A stretch of 64,000 nt of DNA from Roseburia zhanii (GCF_014287635.1 NZ_JACOPH010000008.1:77934-141933), one strand, 5' to 3'; positions 44,210 through 53,171 are shown, numbered from the stretch's first letter. Notes: a model not told the origin generated them from the letters alone. Numbers and translations are program-made.

Positions 44210-46870
44210 GTGAAACAGAAGTATGGAGTCAATGAACTGCGCCGGATGTATCTGGAGTTTTTTGAAAGCAAAGACCATCTTGCAATGAAAAGTTTTTCTT
44301 TGGTACCACATAACGATAACAGCCTGTTGCTGATCAATGCAGGTATGGCACCATTGAAACCTTATTTTACAGGACAGGAGATACCGCCAAGACGGCGTGT
44401 GACCACCTGTCAGAAATGTATCCGTACAGGAGATATTGAAAATGTCGGAAAGACAGCAAGACATCTGACATTTTTTGAAATGCTCGGTAACTTTTCGTTC
44501 GGAGATTATTTTAAACATGAAGCCATTGCATGGTCATGGGAATTTTTAACCAAAGTATTAGGCTTAGAAGAAGACCGTTTGTACCCATCGATCTACGGAG
44601 AAGATGAAGAAGCATTTGAGATCTGGAATAAAGAGATCGGTGTTCCGGAAGACAGGATCACAAGATTCTACAGAGATCCGGAAACCGGAGAATGTGATAA
44701 CTTCTGGGAGCATGGTGCAGGACCTTGTGGACCATGTTCTGAAATTTATTATGACAGAGGGGAAAAATACGGCTGTGGCAAACCGGATTGTAAAGTAGGA
44801 TGTGACTGTGACCGGTTTATGGAAGTATGGAATAACGTATTTACCCAGTTTAATGGTGATGGCAAAGGCGGTTATGAAGAATTAGACCAGAAGAATATTG
44901 ATACAGGTATGGGATTAGAGCGTTTAGCGGTGGTTATGCAGGATGTGGATTCTGTATTTGACATTGACACCATGAAAGCAATCCGCGATAAAGTCTGTGA
45001 AATGTCAGGCAAGACTTATCAGACAGATGCGATCGATGATATTTCCATCCGTCTGATCACAGATCATATCCGTTCTTCAACATTCATGGTATCTGACGGT
45101 ATCATGCCAAGTAATGAAGGCAGAGGATATGTACTTAGAAGGCTGATCCGCCGTGCTGCAAGACATGGCAGAATGCTCGGTATTGATGGACTTTTCCTTG
45201 CAAAATTAAGCGAAACGGTTATCAATGAAAGTAAAGACGGATACCCGGAATTAGACGAGAAAAAAGATTTTATTTTCCGTGTACTGACACAGGAAGAAGA
45301 AAAATTCAATAAGACGATCGATCAGGGACTTAGTATCTTAGCAGATATGCAGGCTGAAATGGAGAAGAACAACCAAAAAGTCCTTTCCGGTGAAGATGCG
45401 TTCAAATTATATGACACATATGGATTCCCGGTTGATCTGACACAGGAAATTTTAGAAGAAAAAGGATTCTCCATTGATGAAGACGGATTTAAGGCAGCAA
45501 TGGAAGAACAGAGAACAAAAGCCCGTAACGCAAGAAAAGTAACAAACTATATGGGTGCAGATGTAACGGTATATGAGTCCATTGATCCAGGTATCACAAC
45601 AGAATTTGTAGGATATGATCATCTCGTACATTCTTCAAAAGTGACAGTTATGACAACAGAAACCGAGATTACAGAAGCACTTTCCGATGGAGAGATCGGT
45701 ACGATCTTTGTAGAAGAAACACCATTTTATGCTACGATGGGTGGTCAGAATGCAGATACCGGCTGGATTCGTACAGATAATTTTGAATTTGTTGTAGAAG
45801 ATACCGTTAAGATGTTAGGCGGCAAAGTCGGACATATCGGTAAAGTAACAAAGGGTATGGTAAAGACCGGTGATACAGTAGAACTTACAGTAGATGCACC
45901 AAAACGTCAGGCAATTGCAAAGAACCACAGTGCAACACATCTGTTGCAGAAAGCACTTCGTGAAGTATTAGGAACACATGTAGAGCAGGCAGGTTCCGAT
46001 GTAAATGCAGACCGTCTTCGTTTTGACTTTTCACACTTCTCAGCAATGACAAAAGAGGAGATCGAGAAAGTAGAAGCGATTGTAAATGAAAAGATCGCAG
46101 AAGCCATTCCGGTCGTTACTGAGATCATGACATTAGAAGAAGCAAAAAAGACAGGAGCAATGGCACTGTTTGGTGAAAAATACGGTGACAGCGTGCGTGT
46201 TGTCCGTATGGGTGATTTCTCAACAGAACTTTGTGGTGGTACACATGTAAGCAATACATCAGCGATCGCAGCATTTAAGATCGTATCTGAATCCGGAGTT
46301 GCAGCAGGAATCAGAAGAATTGAAGCACTGACATCAGATGCAGTATTTGCATATTATGATAAGATCGAGGAATCTTTAGAAAAAGCAGCAGCTTTACTTA
46401 AGACAAGCCCATCGGAAGTGATCGATAAGATCGGACATCTTCTTGCAGAAGTAAAAACATTACAGAGCGAGAATGAATCTTTAAAGAGCAAGGCAGCCAA
46501 AGAAGCATTAGGCGATGTTATGGATCAGGTAACAGAGATCAAAGGAGTAAAAGTCCTTGCAGCAAGAGCAGATGGCGTGGATATGAACGGACTTCGTGAA
46601 TTAGGAGATCAGTTAAAAGAAAAATTAGGCGAAGGTGTGATCGTGTTAGCATCTGAAAATGAAGGCAAAGTTAATCTGATCGCTATGGCAACAGACACAG
46701 CAATGAAACAGGGAGCACATGCCGGAAACCTGATCAAGAGCATTGCAGCTAAAGTTGGCGGCGGCGGTGGTGGTCGTCCGAATATGGCACAGGCTGGTGG
46801 AAAAAATCCGGCTGGTATCGCAGATGCCATTGCAGAAGTAAAAACTGTGATCGAGAGCCAGTTAGCTTAA
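44210..46870 (+). CDS. alaS: Alanine-tRNA ligase
   Basis: AlaRS charges tRNA-Ala and edits mischarged Ser or Gly. The catalytic class II domain begins YGVNELRRMYLEFFESKDH, with INAGMAPLKPYF in motif 2. The editing domain carries HSATHLLQKAL and CGGTH, the zinc-binding set. The C-Ala oligomerisation domain ends with KVGGGGGGRPNMAQAGG. The GTG at 44210 is the preferred start because GGAGGA (44197-44202) stands 7 bases before it; a TTG at 44195 overlaps that site. The protein has 886 residues, normal for the family. Confidence 0.96.
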   Translation: MKQKYGVNELRRMYLEFFESKDHLAMKSFSLVPHNDNSLLLINAGMAPLKPYFTGQEIPPRRRVTTCQKCIRTGDIENVGKTARHLTFFEMLGNFSFGDYFKHEAIAWSWEFLTKVLGLEEDRLYPSIYGEDEEAFEIWNKEIGVPEDRITRFYRDPETGECDNFWEHGAGPCGPCSEIYYDRGEKYGCGKPDCKVGCDCDRFMEVWNNVFTQFNGDGKGGYEELDQKNIDTGMGLERLAVVMQDVDSVFDIDTMKAIRDKVCEMSGKTYQTDAIDDISIRLITDHIRSSTFMVSDGIMPSNEGRGYVLRRLIRRAARHGRMLGIDGLFLAKLSETVINESKDGYPELDEKKDFIFRVLTQEEEKFNKTIDQGLSILADMQAEMEKNNQKVLSGEDAFKLYDTYGFPVDLTQEILEEKGFSIDEDGFKAAMEEQRTKARNARKVTNYMGADVTVYESIDPGITTEFVGYDHLVHSSKVTVMTTETEITEALSDGEIGTIFVEETPFYATMGGQNADTGWIRTDNFEFVVEDTVKMLGGKVGHIGKVTKGMVKTGDTVELTVDAPKRQAIAKNHSATHLLQKALREVLGTHVEQAGSDVNADRLRFDFSHFSAMTKEEIEKVEAIVNEKIAEAIPVVTEIMTLEEAKKTGAMALFGEKYGDSVRVVRMGDFSTELCGGTHVSNTSAIAAFKIVSESGVAAGIRRIEALTSDAVFAYYDKIEESLEKAAALLKTSPSEVIDKIGHLLAEVKTLQSENESLKSKAAKEALGDVMDQVTEIKGVKVLAARADGVDMNGLRELGDQLKEKLGEGVIVLASENEGKVNLIAMATDTAMKQGAHAGNLIKSIAAKVGGGGGGRPNMAQAGGKNPAGIADAIAEVKTVIESQLA

Positions 46871-46882
46871 AGATTTTAGTAT

Positions 46883-47063
46883 GATTTGTAGCTTATTTCC
46901 CATACATTCGCAATCTCGTACTTCGTGCTTCAAAGCTTGCTTTGCAAGCGGATTGCTCATTCATGGGAAATTACTGCTTCGCAGTATCATGTAAAACATT
47001 ACTTTTGCCTCTTACGTGCAAGCACGACGAGTCAGAAGCAATGTTTTGCATTAGCTGCAAATC
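46883..47063. repeat. MITE-like element A between alaS and rpsU
   Basis: This 181-bp element occupies most of the 323-bp gap. Its ends GATTTGTAGCTTAT (46883) and ATTAGCTGCAAATC (47050-47063) are inverted repeats at 12 of 14 positions. Inside are TTTCCCAT/ATGGGAAA, GCTTGC/GCAAGC, ACTGC/GCAGT, and a long hairpin whose 23-base arms (46989-47011 and 47029-47051) pair at 21 positions, with CGTGC-AA-GCACG at its tip. CATACATTCGCAA (46901) recurs as reverse complement in element B. It has no coding capacity. Confidence 0.75.
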
Positions 47064-47086
47064 GTAATATTTTTTTAAAAAAGTGG

Positions 47087-47114
47087 TTGACGAACGGAAA
47101 AATTATGCTATAAT
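47087..47114 (+). promoter_or_regulatory. Promoter of rpsU
   Basis: TTGACG (47087-47092), 16 bases and TATAAT (47109-47114), with a TG one base before the -10 box (extended -10). Confidence 0.75.
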
Positions 47115-47193
47115 ATTTGTTAGTGCAATAAAATATTACCCAAACAGTTGAATATGCACAATACGCAACTGGAGGGAGGTTAGGTGTGAGACT

Positions 47194-47370
47194 ATGTCGA
47201 ATGTAATCGTAAAAGAGAATGAGACTTTAGATAGCGCTTTACGCAGATTCAAGAGAAACTGTGCAAAAGCTGGTATCCAGCAGGAGATTCGTAAGAGAGA
47301 ACATTACGAAAAACCAAGCGTAAGACGTAAGAAAAAGTCCGAAGCAGCAAGAAAACGTAAATATAACTAA
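47194..47370 (+). CDS. rpsU: Ribosomal protein bS21
   Basis: This is a 58-residue small-subunit ribosomal protein, starting [20 protein letters not shown] and ending in a basic tail AARKRKYN. All family features are present ([25 protein letters not shown]). The ATG at 47194 follows a purine-rich GGAGGGAGG leader; AGGTG at 47182-47186 gives the best spacing. The gene has its own promoter and a strong terminator, and stands between two MITE-like elements. Confidence 0.97.
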   Translation: MSNVIVKENETLDSALRRFKRNCAKAGIQQEIRKREHYEKPSVRRKKKSEAARKRKYN

Positions 47371-47397
47371 TATGCACGTTTAAGTGAACAGTGTATA

Positions 47398-47441
47398 AAC
47401 AGCCTTAGGTAGTTTTTAGGATTATCTAAGGCTGTTTTTTT
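47398..47441 (+). terminator. Rho-independent terminator of rpsU
   Basis: AACAGCCTTAG (47398-47408) pairs with CTAAGGCTGTT (47426-47436), followed by a T7 run. Confidence 0.92.
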
Positions 47442-47457
47442 ATATACAACAGGTAAT

Positions 47458-47642
47458 TATTCAGAACTCCTTAGAATCATAAAAATGGCTGCTACATGCT
47501 TGCATGTAAGTAGCCATTTTTATGATTCATAAGGTGGCTCGAATAGAGCCACCGCCGCATATATGAGCAAAATAGCTGCAAGGCAGCGGTAAAGCATGAT
47601 TTATCATGCGGTTTTGCGAATGTATGAGAGGAGTTCTGAATA
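47458..47642. repeat. MITE-like element B between rpsU and spoIIIAA
   Basis: This 185-bp element fills most of the 338-bp gap. Its ends TATTCAGAACTCCT (47458-47471) and AGGAGTTCTGAATA (47629-47642) are perfect 14-bp inverted repeats. Inside is a long hairpin with 17-bp perfect arms (47474-47490, 47512-47528) and an extra inner stem. GGTGGCTC/GAGCCACC (47533, 47546), GCTGC/GCAGC and GCATGAT/ATCATGC (47594, 47603) are also paired. TTGCGAATGTATG (47614) is the reverse complement of a segment of element A. It encodes no protein. No convincing target-site duplication is visible. Confidence 0.8.
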
Positions 47643-47661
47643 GCTGCGATATAAAAAATCA

Positions 47662-47690
47662 GACATATTTCATGGACTGGTTCATATACT
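47662..47690 (+). promoter_or_regulatory. Candidate sigma-E promoter of the spoIIIA operon
   Basis: GACATATT (47662-47669), 13 bases and CATATACT (47683-47690) resemble the sigma-E consensus pair with CATACA-type -10. The spoIIIA operon is sigma-E dependent in Bacillus. The start point would fall almost on the ribosome-binding site, which weakens the call. Confidence 0.4.
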
Positions 47691-47708
47691 AGACTAGGAG
47701 TTGATTCA

Positions 47709-48617
47709 ATGAAGCAAAAACAGGAGATCATACATATCATGCCAGTCAGACTAAGGATGAAGCTGGAACAGATCCTAAGAGAACAGGAAGATCTTGAAGA
47801 AATCCGTATCCGTATCGGACAACCTGTAGAATTATGTTGTCAGAATAAAGAGATCTGGTTAAAAGAATGTATCACAGAAGAAGATCTTGAAGAAATGCTG
47901 ACTTTTATCAGCAAATATTCCATCTATGCATATGAAGAAGAAATACGGCAGGGATATCTGACGATCGAGGGAGGAAACCGGATCGGTTTTGCAGGACAGG
48001 TACGTATGAAAGACGGACAGGTTTTACGAATGACCAATATCCGCTTTTTGAATATCAGGATCGCAAATGAAAAAAAGGGCTGTGCCGTGGATCTATTGCC
48101 ATGGATCTATCAAGGAGGAGAAATAGTAAATACATTACTGATCTCACCGCCCGGTATCGGGAAAACAACTTATTTAAGGGACTGCATACGCCTGATTTCA
48201 GACGGGGTAGCGGGACGGACAGCAAAAAAAGTCTGTATTATCGATGAACGATCGGAAATCGCCGCCTGTCATCTTGGCGTGCCGCAGAATGATGTCGGAA
48301 AGCGTACCGATGTGATCGATGGCTGTTTAAAAAGAGAAGGAATGCGTATGGCATTGCGGAGCATGTCACCGGATATCATCGCAGTCGATGAACTTGGTGG
48401 AAGGGAAGATGGCAGGGCAGTCGAGGAGATGATCCTCTGTGGCTGTAAGATCCTTGGAACAATGCATGGAGAAAGCATCCGGCAGGTCATACAGACAGCC
48501 GGAATGGAAGAACTCTATCAGAAAAAGCTGTTTGAACGTTATATTTTTTTAAGAAAGACGAAAGATGGAAAAAGAGCCTGTGAAATCTATGATAAAGAGT
48601 GTGACAGGCTATGTTAA
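47709..48617 (+). CDS. spoIIIAA: Stage III sporulation protein AA (ATPase)
   Basis: This is the mother-cell ATPase of the SpoIIIA-SpoIIQ channel, related to secretion ATPases. Walker A is SPPGIGKTTYLRD and Walker B is IIAVDELGG. The N-terminal part has GYLTIEGGNRIGFAGQ, typical for the family. It has 302 residues, close to the usual 300-310. AGGAG lies before the ATG. It overlaps spoIIIAB by 7 bp as first gene of an eight-gene operon. Confidence 0.95.
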   Translation: MKQKQEIIHIMPVRLRMKLEQILREQEDLEEIRIRIGQPVELCCQNKEIWLKECITEEDLEEMLTFISKYSIYAYEEEIRQGYLTIEGGNRIGFAGQVRMKDGQVLRMTNIRFLNIRIANEKKGCAVDLLPWIYQGGEIVNTLLISPPGIGKTTYLRDCIRLISDGVAGRTAKKVCIIDERSEIAACHLGVPQNDVGKRTDVIDGCLKREGMRMALRSMSPDIIAVDELGGREDGRAVEEMILCGCKILGTMHGESIRQVIQTAGMEELYQKKLFERYIFLRKTKDGKRACEIYDKECDRLC

Positions 48618-49123
48618 AGGCAGCAGGGATGTTCTTTATCATGCTAGGGGCAGCGGGACTAGGCGGGTATCTGCGCAGCTGTCTAAGGGGAAGATTAGAG
48701 CAGTTAGTGGAGTGTCGGGAACTTTTTGCAGAAATGGATGCACTACGGGAATATGTAAGACTGCCGTATGAACAGCTTTTAAGAAGGACTGCAAAAGGCA
48801 GAAACAGCATCTTTGCAGAAATCTGTAACGAAGTAGCAGATGAAATGGAAAAAAACGAAAACGTAGATGTGAAAGGATTGTGGCAGGACTCTTTTTTAAA
48901 ACGAAAACAACTTTTGTATTTAAAGGAAGAAGAAATCGAAATCCTCTCAGCATTGGCAAAAAGCCTGATGTTAGAAGGCAATCATGCAAAAGTGGCAGAA
49001 ATGTATTTTTTGCAGTTAGAAGATAAGATCGTACAGGCAATGGAAGAAAAAAAGGAAAAACAGAAACTATATGGGAGTGTTAGTGTTCTTTTAGGGCTGT
49101 TTCTGGTGATATTACTGCTCTAA
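48611..49123 (+). CDS. spoIIIAB: Stage III sporulation protein AB
   Basis: This is a 170-residue membrane protein of the SpoIIIA channel, resembling GspF-type platform proteins. It has an N-terminal hydrophobic segment (FFIMLGAAGLGGYL) and a C-terminal one (VSVLLGLFLVILLL), with the family stretch LRGRLEQLVECRELFAEMD between. It overlaps spoIIIAA, and spoIIIAC follows 28 bp later. Confidence 0.93.
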   Translation: MLKAAGMFFIMLGAAGLGGYLRSCLRGRLEQLVECRELFAEMDALREYVRLPYEQLLRRTAKGRNSIFAEICNEVADEMEKNENVDVKGLWQDSFLKRKQLLYLKEEEIEILSALAKSLMLEGNHAKVAEMYFLQLEDKIVQAMEEKKEKQKLYGSVSVLLGLFLVILLL

Positions 49124-49151
49124 GGTAGAACGGTTACTGTGAAGGAGATTT

Positions 49152-49346
49152 ATGAGTGTAAATTTAATCTTTAAAATAGCTGCGGTAGGGATCTTGGTTA
49201 CCGTTTTAAGTCAGGTATTAAAGCACAGCGGGCGGGACGAACACGCATTTTTGACAAGCCTTGCAGGGCTCATCATCGTATTGTTCTGGATTGTTCCCTA
49301 TATCTATGATCTGTTTGAAACAATGCAGAAACTGTTTGCTTTATAG
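49152..49346 (+). CDS. spoIIIAC: Stage III sporulation protein AC
   Basis: This is a 64-residue membrane protein with two TM segments (IFKIAAVGILVTVLSQVL and FLTSLAGLIIVLFWIVPYIY) and the conserved GRDEHA in the loop. It is a small subunit of the SpoIIIA complex. AAGGAG lies before the ATG. It sits in its usual place between AB and AD. Confidence 0.95.
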   Translation: MSVNLIFKIAAVGILVTVLSQVLKHSGRDEHAFLTSLAGLIIVLFWIVPYIYDLFETMQKLFAL

Positions 49347-49358
49347 GGGGGAAGATGT

Positions 49359-49742
49359 ATGGATATCTTAAAAATCGGTATATTGGGGATCATGGCAGTC
49401 TTATTAGCGCTGATGTTAAAAAAATATCATGTCGAATACAGTAGTTATATCAGTATTGCCGTCTGCATCTGCATTTTTACGTTTGCAGCAGTAAGATTAG
49501 AACTTCTGATTGGTTATGCAAAAAAGATGCAGACACTTCTTCATGTGAATGATACTTATATGTCGATGATCTTAAAAATGATAGGGATCACCTATGTGAC
49601 AGAATTTGCAGCAAATATCTGTAAGGACAGCGGTTACCAGACAATCGCTGGGCAGATCGAATTATTTGCCAAATTATCCATTCTGCTGATCGGAATGCCG
49701 GTGATCTTAGCCTGTATGGAATCCATAGGAGAATTGTTATGA
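49359..49742 (+). CDS. spoIIIAD: Stage III sporulation protein AD
   Basis: This is a 127-residue protein with several TM segments (IGILGIMAVLLALML, YISIAVCICIFTFAAV, LSILLIGMPVILACM). Conserved IGITYVTEFAANICKDSG marks the family. Its stop overlaps the spoIIIAE start as ATGA (49739-49742). Confidence 0.95.
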   Translation: MDILKIGILGIMAVLLALMLKKYHVEYSSYISIAVCICIFTFAAVRLELLIGYAKKMQTLLHVNDTYMSMILKMIGITYVTEFAANICKDSGYQTIAGQIELFAKLSILLIGMPVILACMESIGELL

Positions 49743-50860
49743 AGCACTTTCTGATGGGCTGTATGATTATCTGTATCCTCTGTATGCAGACAGGCAGTAT
49801 CAAAGCGGCAACGGCAGATGACGTGATCGATGAATTAGATATTTCGGAACTAAACCGTTTTTTAGAGGATAGGGAAGAAATGCCGGTCACATTTGAAGAC
49901 GTACTGCGTGCACTTGTAGATACAAAGGAGATCCCCTATGAAAAATTAGGAGATTATATCAAAGACAGGATCTGTATGCAGTTTCAGGAAAATAAGGCAC
50001 TGATCTTAAAACTGTTAATCATCTCGGTTGCATTTTCCCTGTTAAAAAATTATGCAAAAGAATTTTCCTGTTCCTATGTTTCGGAGATCTGCTTCTTTTT
50101 GTGCTACTGTTTTATGATGATTTTACTGCTGCAGTCATTTTCGGTAATGAATGAAACAGTATTAAAAACGACAGATGACATGGTCGCATTTATGAAGGTG
50201 CTCATTCCTGTTTACTGTGGGGCAATTTCCTTTACTTTAAATTTTAACGCTTCTGCGGCTACCTACAGCATTATTTTTGCAGCGATTTATCTGGTCGAAT
50301 GGATGATGCGGTATCTGTTAGTACCATTTGTAAAAATCTATGTGATCCTTGAATTTTTAAATCATCTGATGGAAGAAGAACGGTTTAAAAGACTTGCAGA
50401 ACTGATCGCATCTGCAGTAAAAGTGTTGTTAAAAATTGCCGTTTCTTTTGTCCTTGGCATGAATATCATTCAGGGTATGATCGCACCGGCAATGGATAAA
50501 TTAGCAGAAAATACGATCACAAAGACGATGCAGATGATACCGGGGATCGGAAATGTAATGAGTGGAATGGGACAGATATTTTTAACTTCCGGTCTGATGA
50601 TAAAAAACTGTTTAGGAGCGACTGCATTAGTGATCCTTGTGATCTTATGTGCGGTTCCGTTTCTGAAAATGGCAGTACTCGCAGTTTTATATAAGTTTTT
50701 AGCGGCAGTCTTAGAACCGATCGCAGACAAGCGGCTGTCCGGTGGAATGAACGGAATTGCAAATGGCGGTATGTTATATCTGAAGATCATAAGTACCTGT
50801 CTGATGATGTTCTTTTTGTCGATCGCATTGAGCAGTGCGGCAACAGGGTTAGGAGGATAA
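49739..50860 (+). CDS. spoIIIAE: Stage III sporulation protein AE
   Basis: This is a 373-residue multi-pass membrane protein, the large integral component of the channel. It starts with a signal-like hydrophobic segment (FLMGCMIICILCMQTGSI) and has several TM helices and the conserved GNVMSGMGQIFLTSGLMIKN and LKIISTCLMMFFLSIA segments. It overlaps spoIIIAD by 4 bp, and spoIIIAF begins 2 bp after its stop. Confidence 0.95.
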   Translation: MKHFLMGCMIICILCMQTGSIKAATADDVIDELDISELNRFLEDREEMPVTFEDVLRALVDTKEIPYEKLGDYIKDRICMQFQENKALILKLLIISVAFSLLKNYAKEFSCSYVSEICFFLCYCFMMILLLQSFSVMNETVLKTTDDMVAFMKVLIPVYCGAISFTLNFNASAATYSIIFAAIYLVEWMMRYLLVPFVKIYVILEFLNHLMEEERFKRLAELIASAVKVLLKIAVSFVLGMNIIQGMIAPAMDKLAENTITKTMQMIPGIGNVMSGMGQIFLTSGLMIKNCLGATALVILVILCAVPFLKMAVLAVLYKFLAAVLEPIADKRLSGGMNGIANGGMLYLKIISTCLMMFFLSIALSSAATGLGG

Positions 50861-50862
50861 GC

Positions 50863-51399
50863 ATGGCTGGGGTAGTGGAATGGGTAAAAAGTTACAGTCT
50901 GGTATTTTTATTTATGACGGTGCTGACAACGGCTGTGGCAAAGAAAGAATATCGGAAATACATACAGATCTTTGTAGAGATCATACTTGTGCTGACACTG
51001 CTTGATCCGTTGTTAGAACTTACCGGAAGGTCAGAAGATCTGTTTGAAAAAATATCCTATGACAGTTTTTTTCAGGGGTTAGAAGAAATGAAAAAAGATC
51101 AGGCAAAAATGGATTTTATGGATAAGGAGGCGTATATCTCTTATTATGAGAAAGCGTTAAAAGAAGATGTGGCACTGTTAGCAGAATCTATGGGGTATGT
51201 GGTCACAGATGCATCTGTCAGTTTAAATGAGGCATACGAAGTGGAAAAAATAGAAGTATCCGTAGCAAAAGCACAGGTGGAAACCGTGATCATCGGTTCT
51301 GTGGAAGAACAGCCGCAGAAAGCAGAAATAACCGCATTGAAAGAACGGATCAGGGATTATTATCGGGTAGAGGAAGATAAGATCATTGTCAGGGATTAG
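50863..51399 (+). CDS. spoIIIAF: Stage III sporulation protein AF
   Basis: This is a 178-residue protein with two N-terminal TM segments (SLVFLFMTVLTTAVA and IFVEIILVLTLLDPLLEL) and a soluble C-terminal part. WVKSYSLVFLFMTVL and the DPLLEL segment are family marks. The length is close to the usual 200. It sits in the conserved operon order. Confidence 0.92.
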   Translation: MAGVVEWVKSYSLVFLFMTVLTTAVAKKEYRKYIQIFVEIILVLTLLDPLLELTGRSEDLFEKISYDSFFQGLEEMKKDQAKMDFMDKEAYISYYEKALKEDVALLAESMGYVVTDASVSLNEAYEVEKIEVSVAKAQVETVIIGSVEEQPQKAEITALKERIRDYYRVEEDKIIVRD

Positions 51400-51408
51400 G
51401 AGGAAGAT

Positions 51409-52005
51409 GTGAAAATCAGAGATTTTTTTAAGGATAAAGCATGGAAGAAATGGGATAAGAGCCAGTGGATGATCCTGCTTCTTACCGGAGTTTTACTGAT
51501 GATCCTTGCAATACCGACAGGTGACCGGAAAAAAGAGGAAAAGCCGGTAGACAGCACAACAGAGCAGGGGGGAGAGAGTACGGTAACAAAAGAAGACTAT
51601 ACGAGGGAACTAGAAGACAGGTTAGCAGCAGTTCTATCAAGGGTGGAAGGGGCAGGAAAGGTAGAGGTGATGATCACATTAGAAGATTTAGGGGAAAGTG
51701 TGGTGGAGAAAGATGCGGTGCAGGAAAATACAGATATGACAGAACAGGATGATACAGGCGGGATAAGAAGCCAGACGAGTACGAAGCAGGAAGAAACATC
51801 GGTATATACAGAGGAAGAAAGCGGAAAAGTGCCATTTGTGGGGAAAGAGCGGACGCCAAAGATAGCAGGAATCTTAGTGGTTGCACAGGGAGGGGCATCC
51901 ACAGAGGTAAAGCAGAATATTTCTGAAGCAGTAATGGCATTATTCCAGATTGATGTGAATAGAATAAAAGTAGTTAAGATGAATATTCAGGAGGAAGAAT
52001 ATTGA
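51409..52005 (+). CDS. spoIIIAG: Stage III sporulation protein AG
   Basis: This is a 198-residue ring-forming channel protein of the mother-cell membrane. One TM segment lies near residues 22-38 (WMILLLTGVLLMILAI). The conserved RLAAVLSRVEGAGKVEVMIT and KTPKIAGILVVAQGG-like (RTPKIAGILVVAQGG) segments form the ring-building motif domain. A GTG start at 51409 follows AGGAGG. It overlaps spoIIIAH by 4 bp. Confidence 0.94.
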   Translation: MKIRDFFKDKAWKKWDKSQWMILLLTGVLLMILAIPTGDRKKEEKPVDSTTEQGGESTVTKEDYTRELEDRLAAVLSRVEGAGKVEVMITLEDLGESVVEKDAVQENTDMTEQDDTGGIRSQTSTKQEETSVYTEEESGKVPFVGKERTPKIAGILVVAQGGASTEVKQNISEAVMALFQIDVNRIKVVKMNIQEEEY

Positions 52006-52787
52006 AAAGATCATTGAAGAAAAATCAGATTATCATTACAGCGTTGGCACTTATGATTGCTGTTGCCGGTTATGTCAGCTATACAAGAAATAATTTAGAT
52101 AGCACAGCCGCAGAAGAAGCGAGTGCCGATATTTCAAAGGATTCTTTTGAAATTTCGGATGATGCGATCATGGAAGGGGACATTTTTACAGATACAGATG
52201 ATGGGAGTTTAGATGTTGCAATGTCAACAGAAACAACAGGAGAAGATGTTGCAATGAATGAGGAAAGCGTCACGACAGATGCCACACAGACAGCAGAAAC
52301 CGGCAGTGATGTCAATCCGGGAGAAGCAGTACTTACAAGTTCTACGATCAGCAATGTAGATTTTGCGGCAGAAATGAAATTAGCAAGAGAACAGGTGCGT
52401 GCAAAAAATAAAGAAACACTTCTTGGGATCGTCAACAGTACAACACTTACAGATGAACAGAAGCAGGCAGCCGTTGATGAAATGATCTCTCTGACAGATA
52501 CTGCAGAACGTGAAGCGGCAGCTGAAATGCTGTTAGAAGCAAAAGGATTTACCGATGTTGTTGTCAGCATTACGGATAATGCGGTTGATGTTGTACTTGA
52601 TATGGGAGATGTAACAGATGCAAAGCGGGCACAGATCGAGGATATTGTAAAACGCAAGACGAATATCAGTGCAGAAAATATCATTATCACTCCGATCGAA
52701 ACGGCAGCCGGTGCAGAGAGTGAAAACACAGAAGAAAATTCTACAGAGCAGGACAGCACACAGACGCAGAACCAGACAGAACAATAA
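52002..52787 (+). CDS. spoIIIAH: Stage III sporulation protein AH
   Basis: This is the YscJ/FliF-like partner of SpoIIQ across the intermembrane space. It has one N-terminal TM segment (IIITALALMIAVAGYVSY), an acidic low-complexity linker of about 100 residues and then the ring-building domain (KETLLGIVNSTTLTDEQKQ and ENIIITPIE). At 261 residues it is longer than the 218 of Bacillus because of the linker and an Asn/Gln/Thr-rich tail. The TTG start at 52002 lies 7 bases after AGGAGG (51989-51994). It is the last gene of the operon. Confidence 0.94.
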   Translation: MKRSLKKNQIIITALALMIAVAGYVSYTRNNLDSTAAEEASADISKDSFEISDDAIMEGDIFTDTDDGSLDVAMSTETTGEDVAMNEESVTTDATQTAETGSDVNPGEAVLTSSTISNVDFAAEMKLAREQVRAKNKETLLGIVNSTTLTDEQKQAAVDEMISLTDTAEREAAAEMLLEAKGFTDVVVSITDNAVDVVLDMGDVTDAKRAQIEDIVKRKTNISAENIIITPIETAAGAESENTEENSTEQDSTQTQNQTEQ

Positions 52788-52824
52788 CTTTTGCAGGCTA
52801 TACAAAACTCAAGTATTCCTATCG

Positions 52825-52853
52825 TTGACAACCTACTTCAGATATGCTAATCT
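52825..52853 (+). promoter_or_regulatory. Promoter of the cold-shock gene
   Basis: TTGACA (52825-52830), 17 bases and TAATCT (52848-52853), with a TG extended -10. A leader of about 55 bases precedes the start codon. Confidence 0.7.
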
Positions 52854-52912
52854 TAGGTATGTGGCAGCAAGGTCACAAGCAGTATATAGTTATGTTTTAG
52901 GAGGAAGTAGTT

Positions 52913-53119
52913 ATGCAGCAGGGTACAGTAAAATGGTTTAACGCAAAAAAAGGTTATGGATTCCTTTCAGATGCAGAAGGAAATGACGTATTTGTTCATT
53001 TTTCCGCATTACAGATGGATGGATTCAAAGAGCTCAAAGATGGCGAAAAAGTTGAGTTTGAAGTAGTAGACGGAGAAAAAGGACCTCAGGCAGCAAATGT
53101 TATTCGTTTAGGAGAATAG
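52913..53119 (+). CDS. Cold-shock domain protein (CspA family)
   Basis: This is a 68-residue single-stranded nucleic-acid-binding protein acting as an RNA chaperone. RNP1 is KGYGFLS and RNP2 is DVFVHFS; the start [13 protein letters not shown] is typical. AGGAGG stands before the ATG. It is a stand-alone transcript with own promoter and terminator. Confidence 0.97.
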   Translation: MQQGTVKWFNAKKGYGFLSDAEGNDVFVHFSALQMDGFKELKDGEKVEFEVVDGEKGPQAANVIRLGE

Positions 53120-53171
53120 GTCTTTTTGGATCCTATTACATAAAGCATTGATATATAGGAAAGAATAACCA

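Noticed and set aside
46925..47113. A 62-codon frame between alaS and rpsU
   Set aside because: It runs through the palindromic element A and into the rpsU promoter, with no ribosome-binding site.
49131..49143. GGTTACTGTGAAG before spoIIIAC as another copy of the GTTAC element
   Set aside because: Only about nine bases match and there is no stem; it is part of the ribosome-binding region.
52079..52831. A 250-codon minus-strand open frame over spoIIIAH
   Set aside because: It is the antisense of the acidic linker-rich spoIIIAH gene, has no ribosome-binding site and no domain; spoIIIAH itself is certain from synteny.
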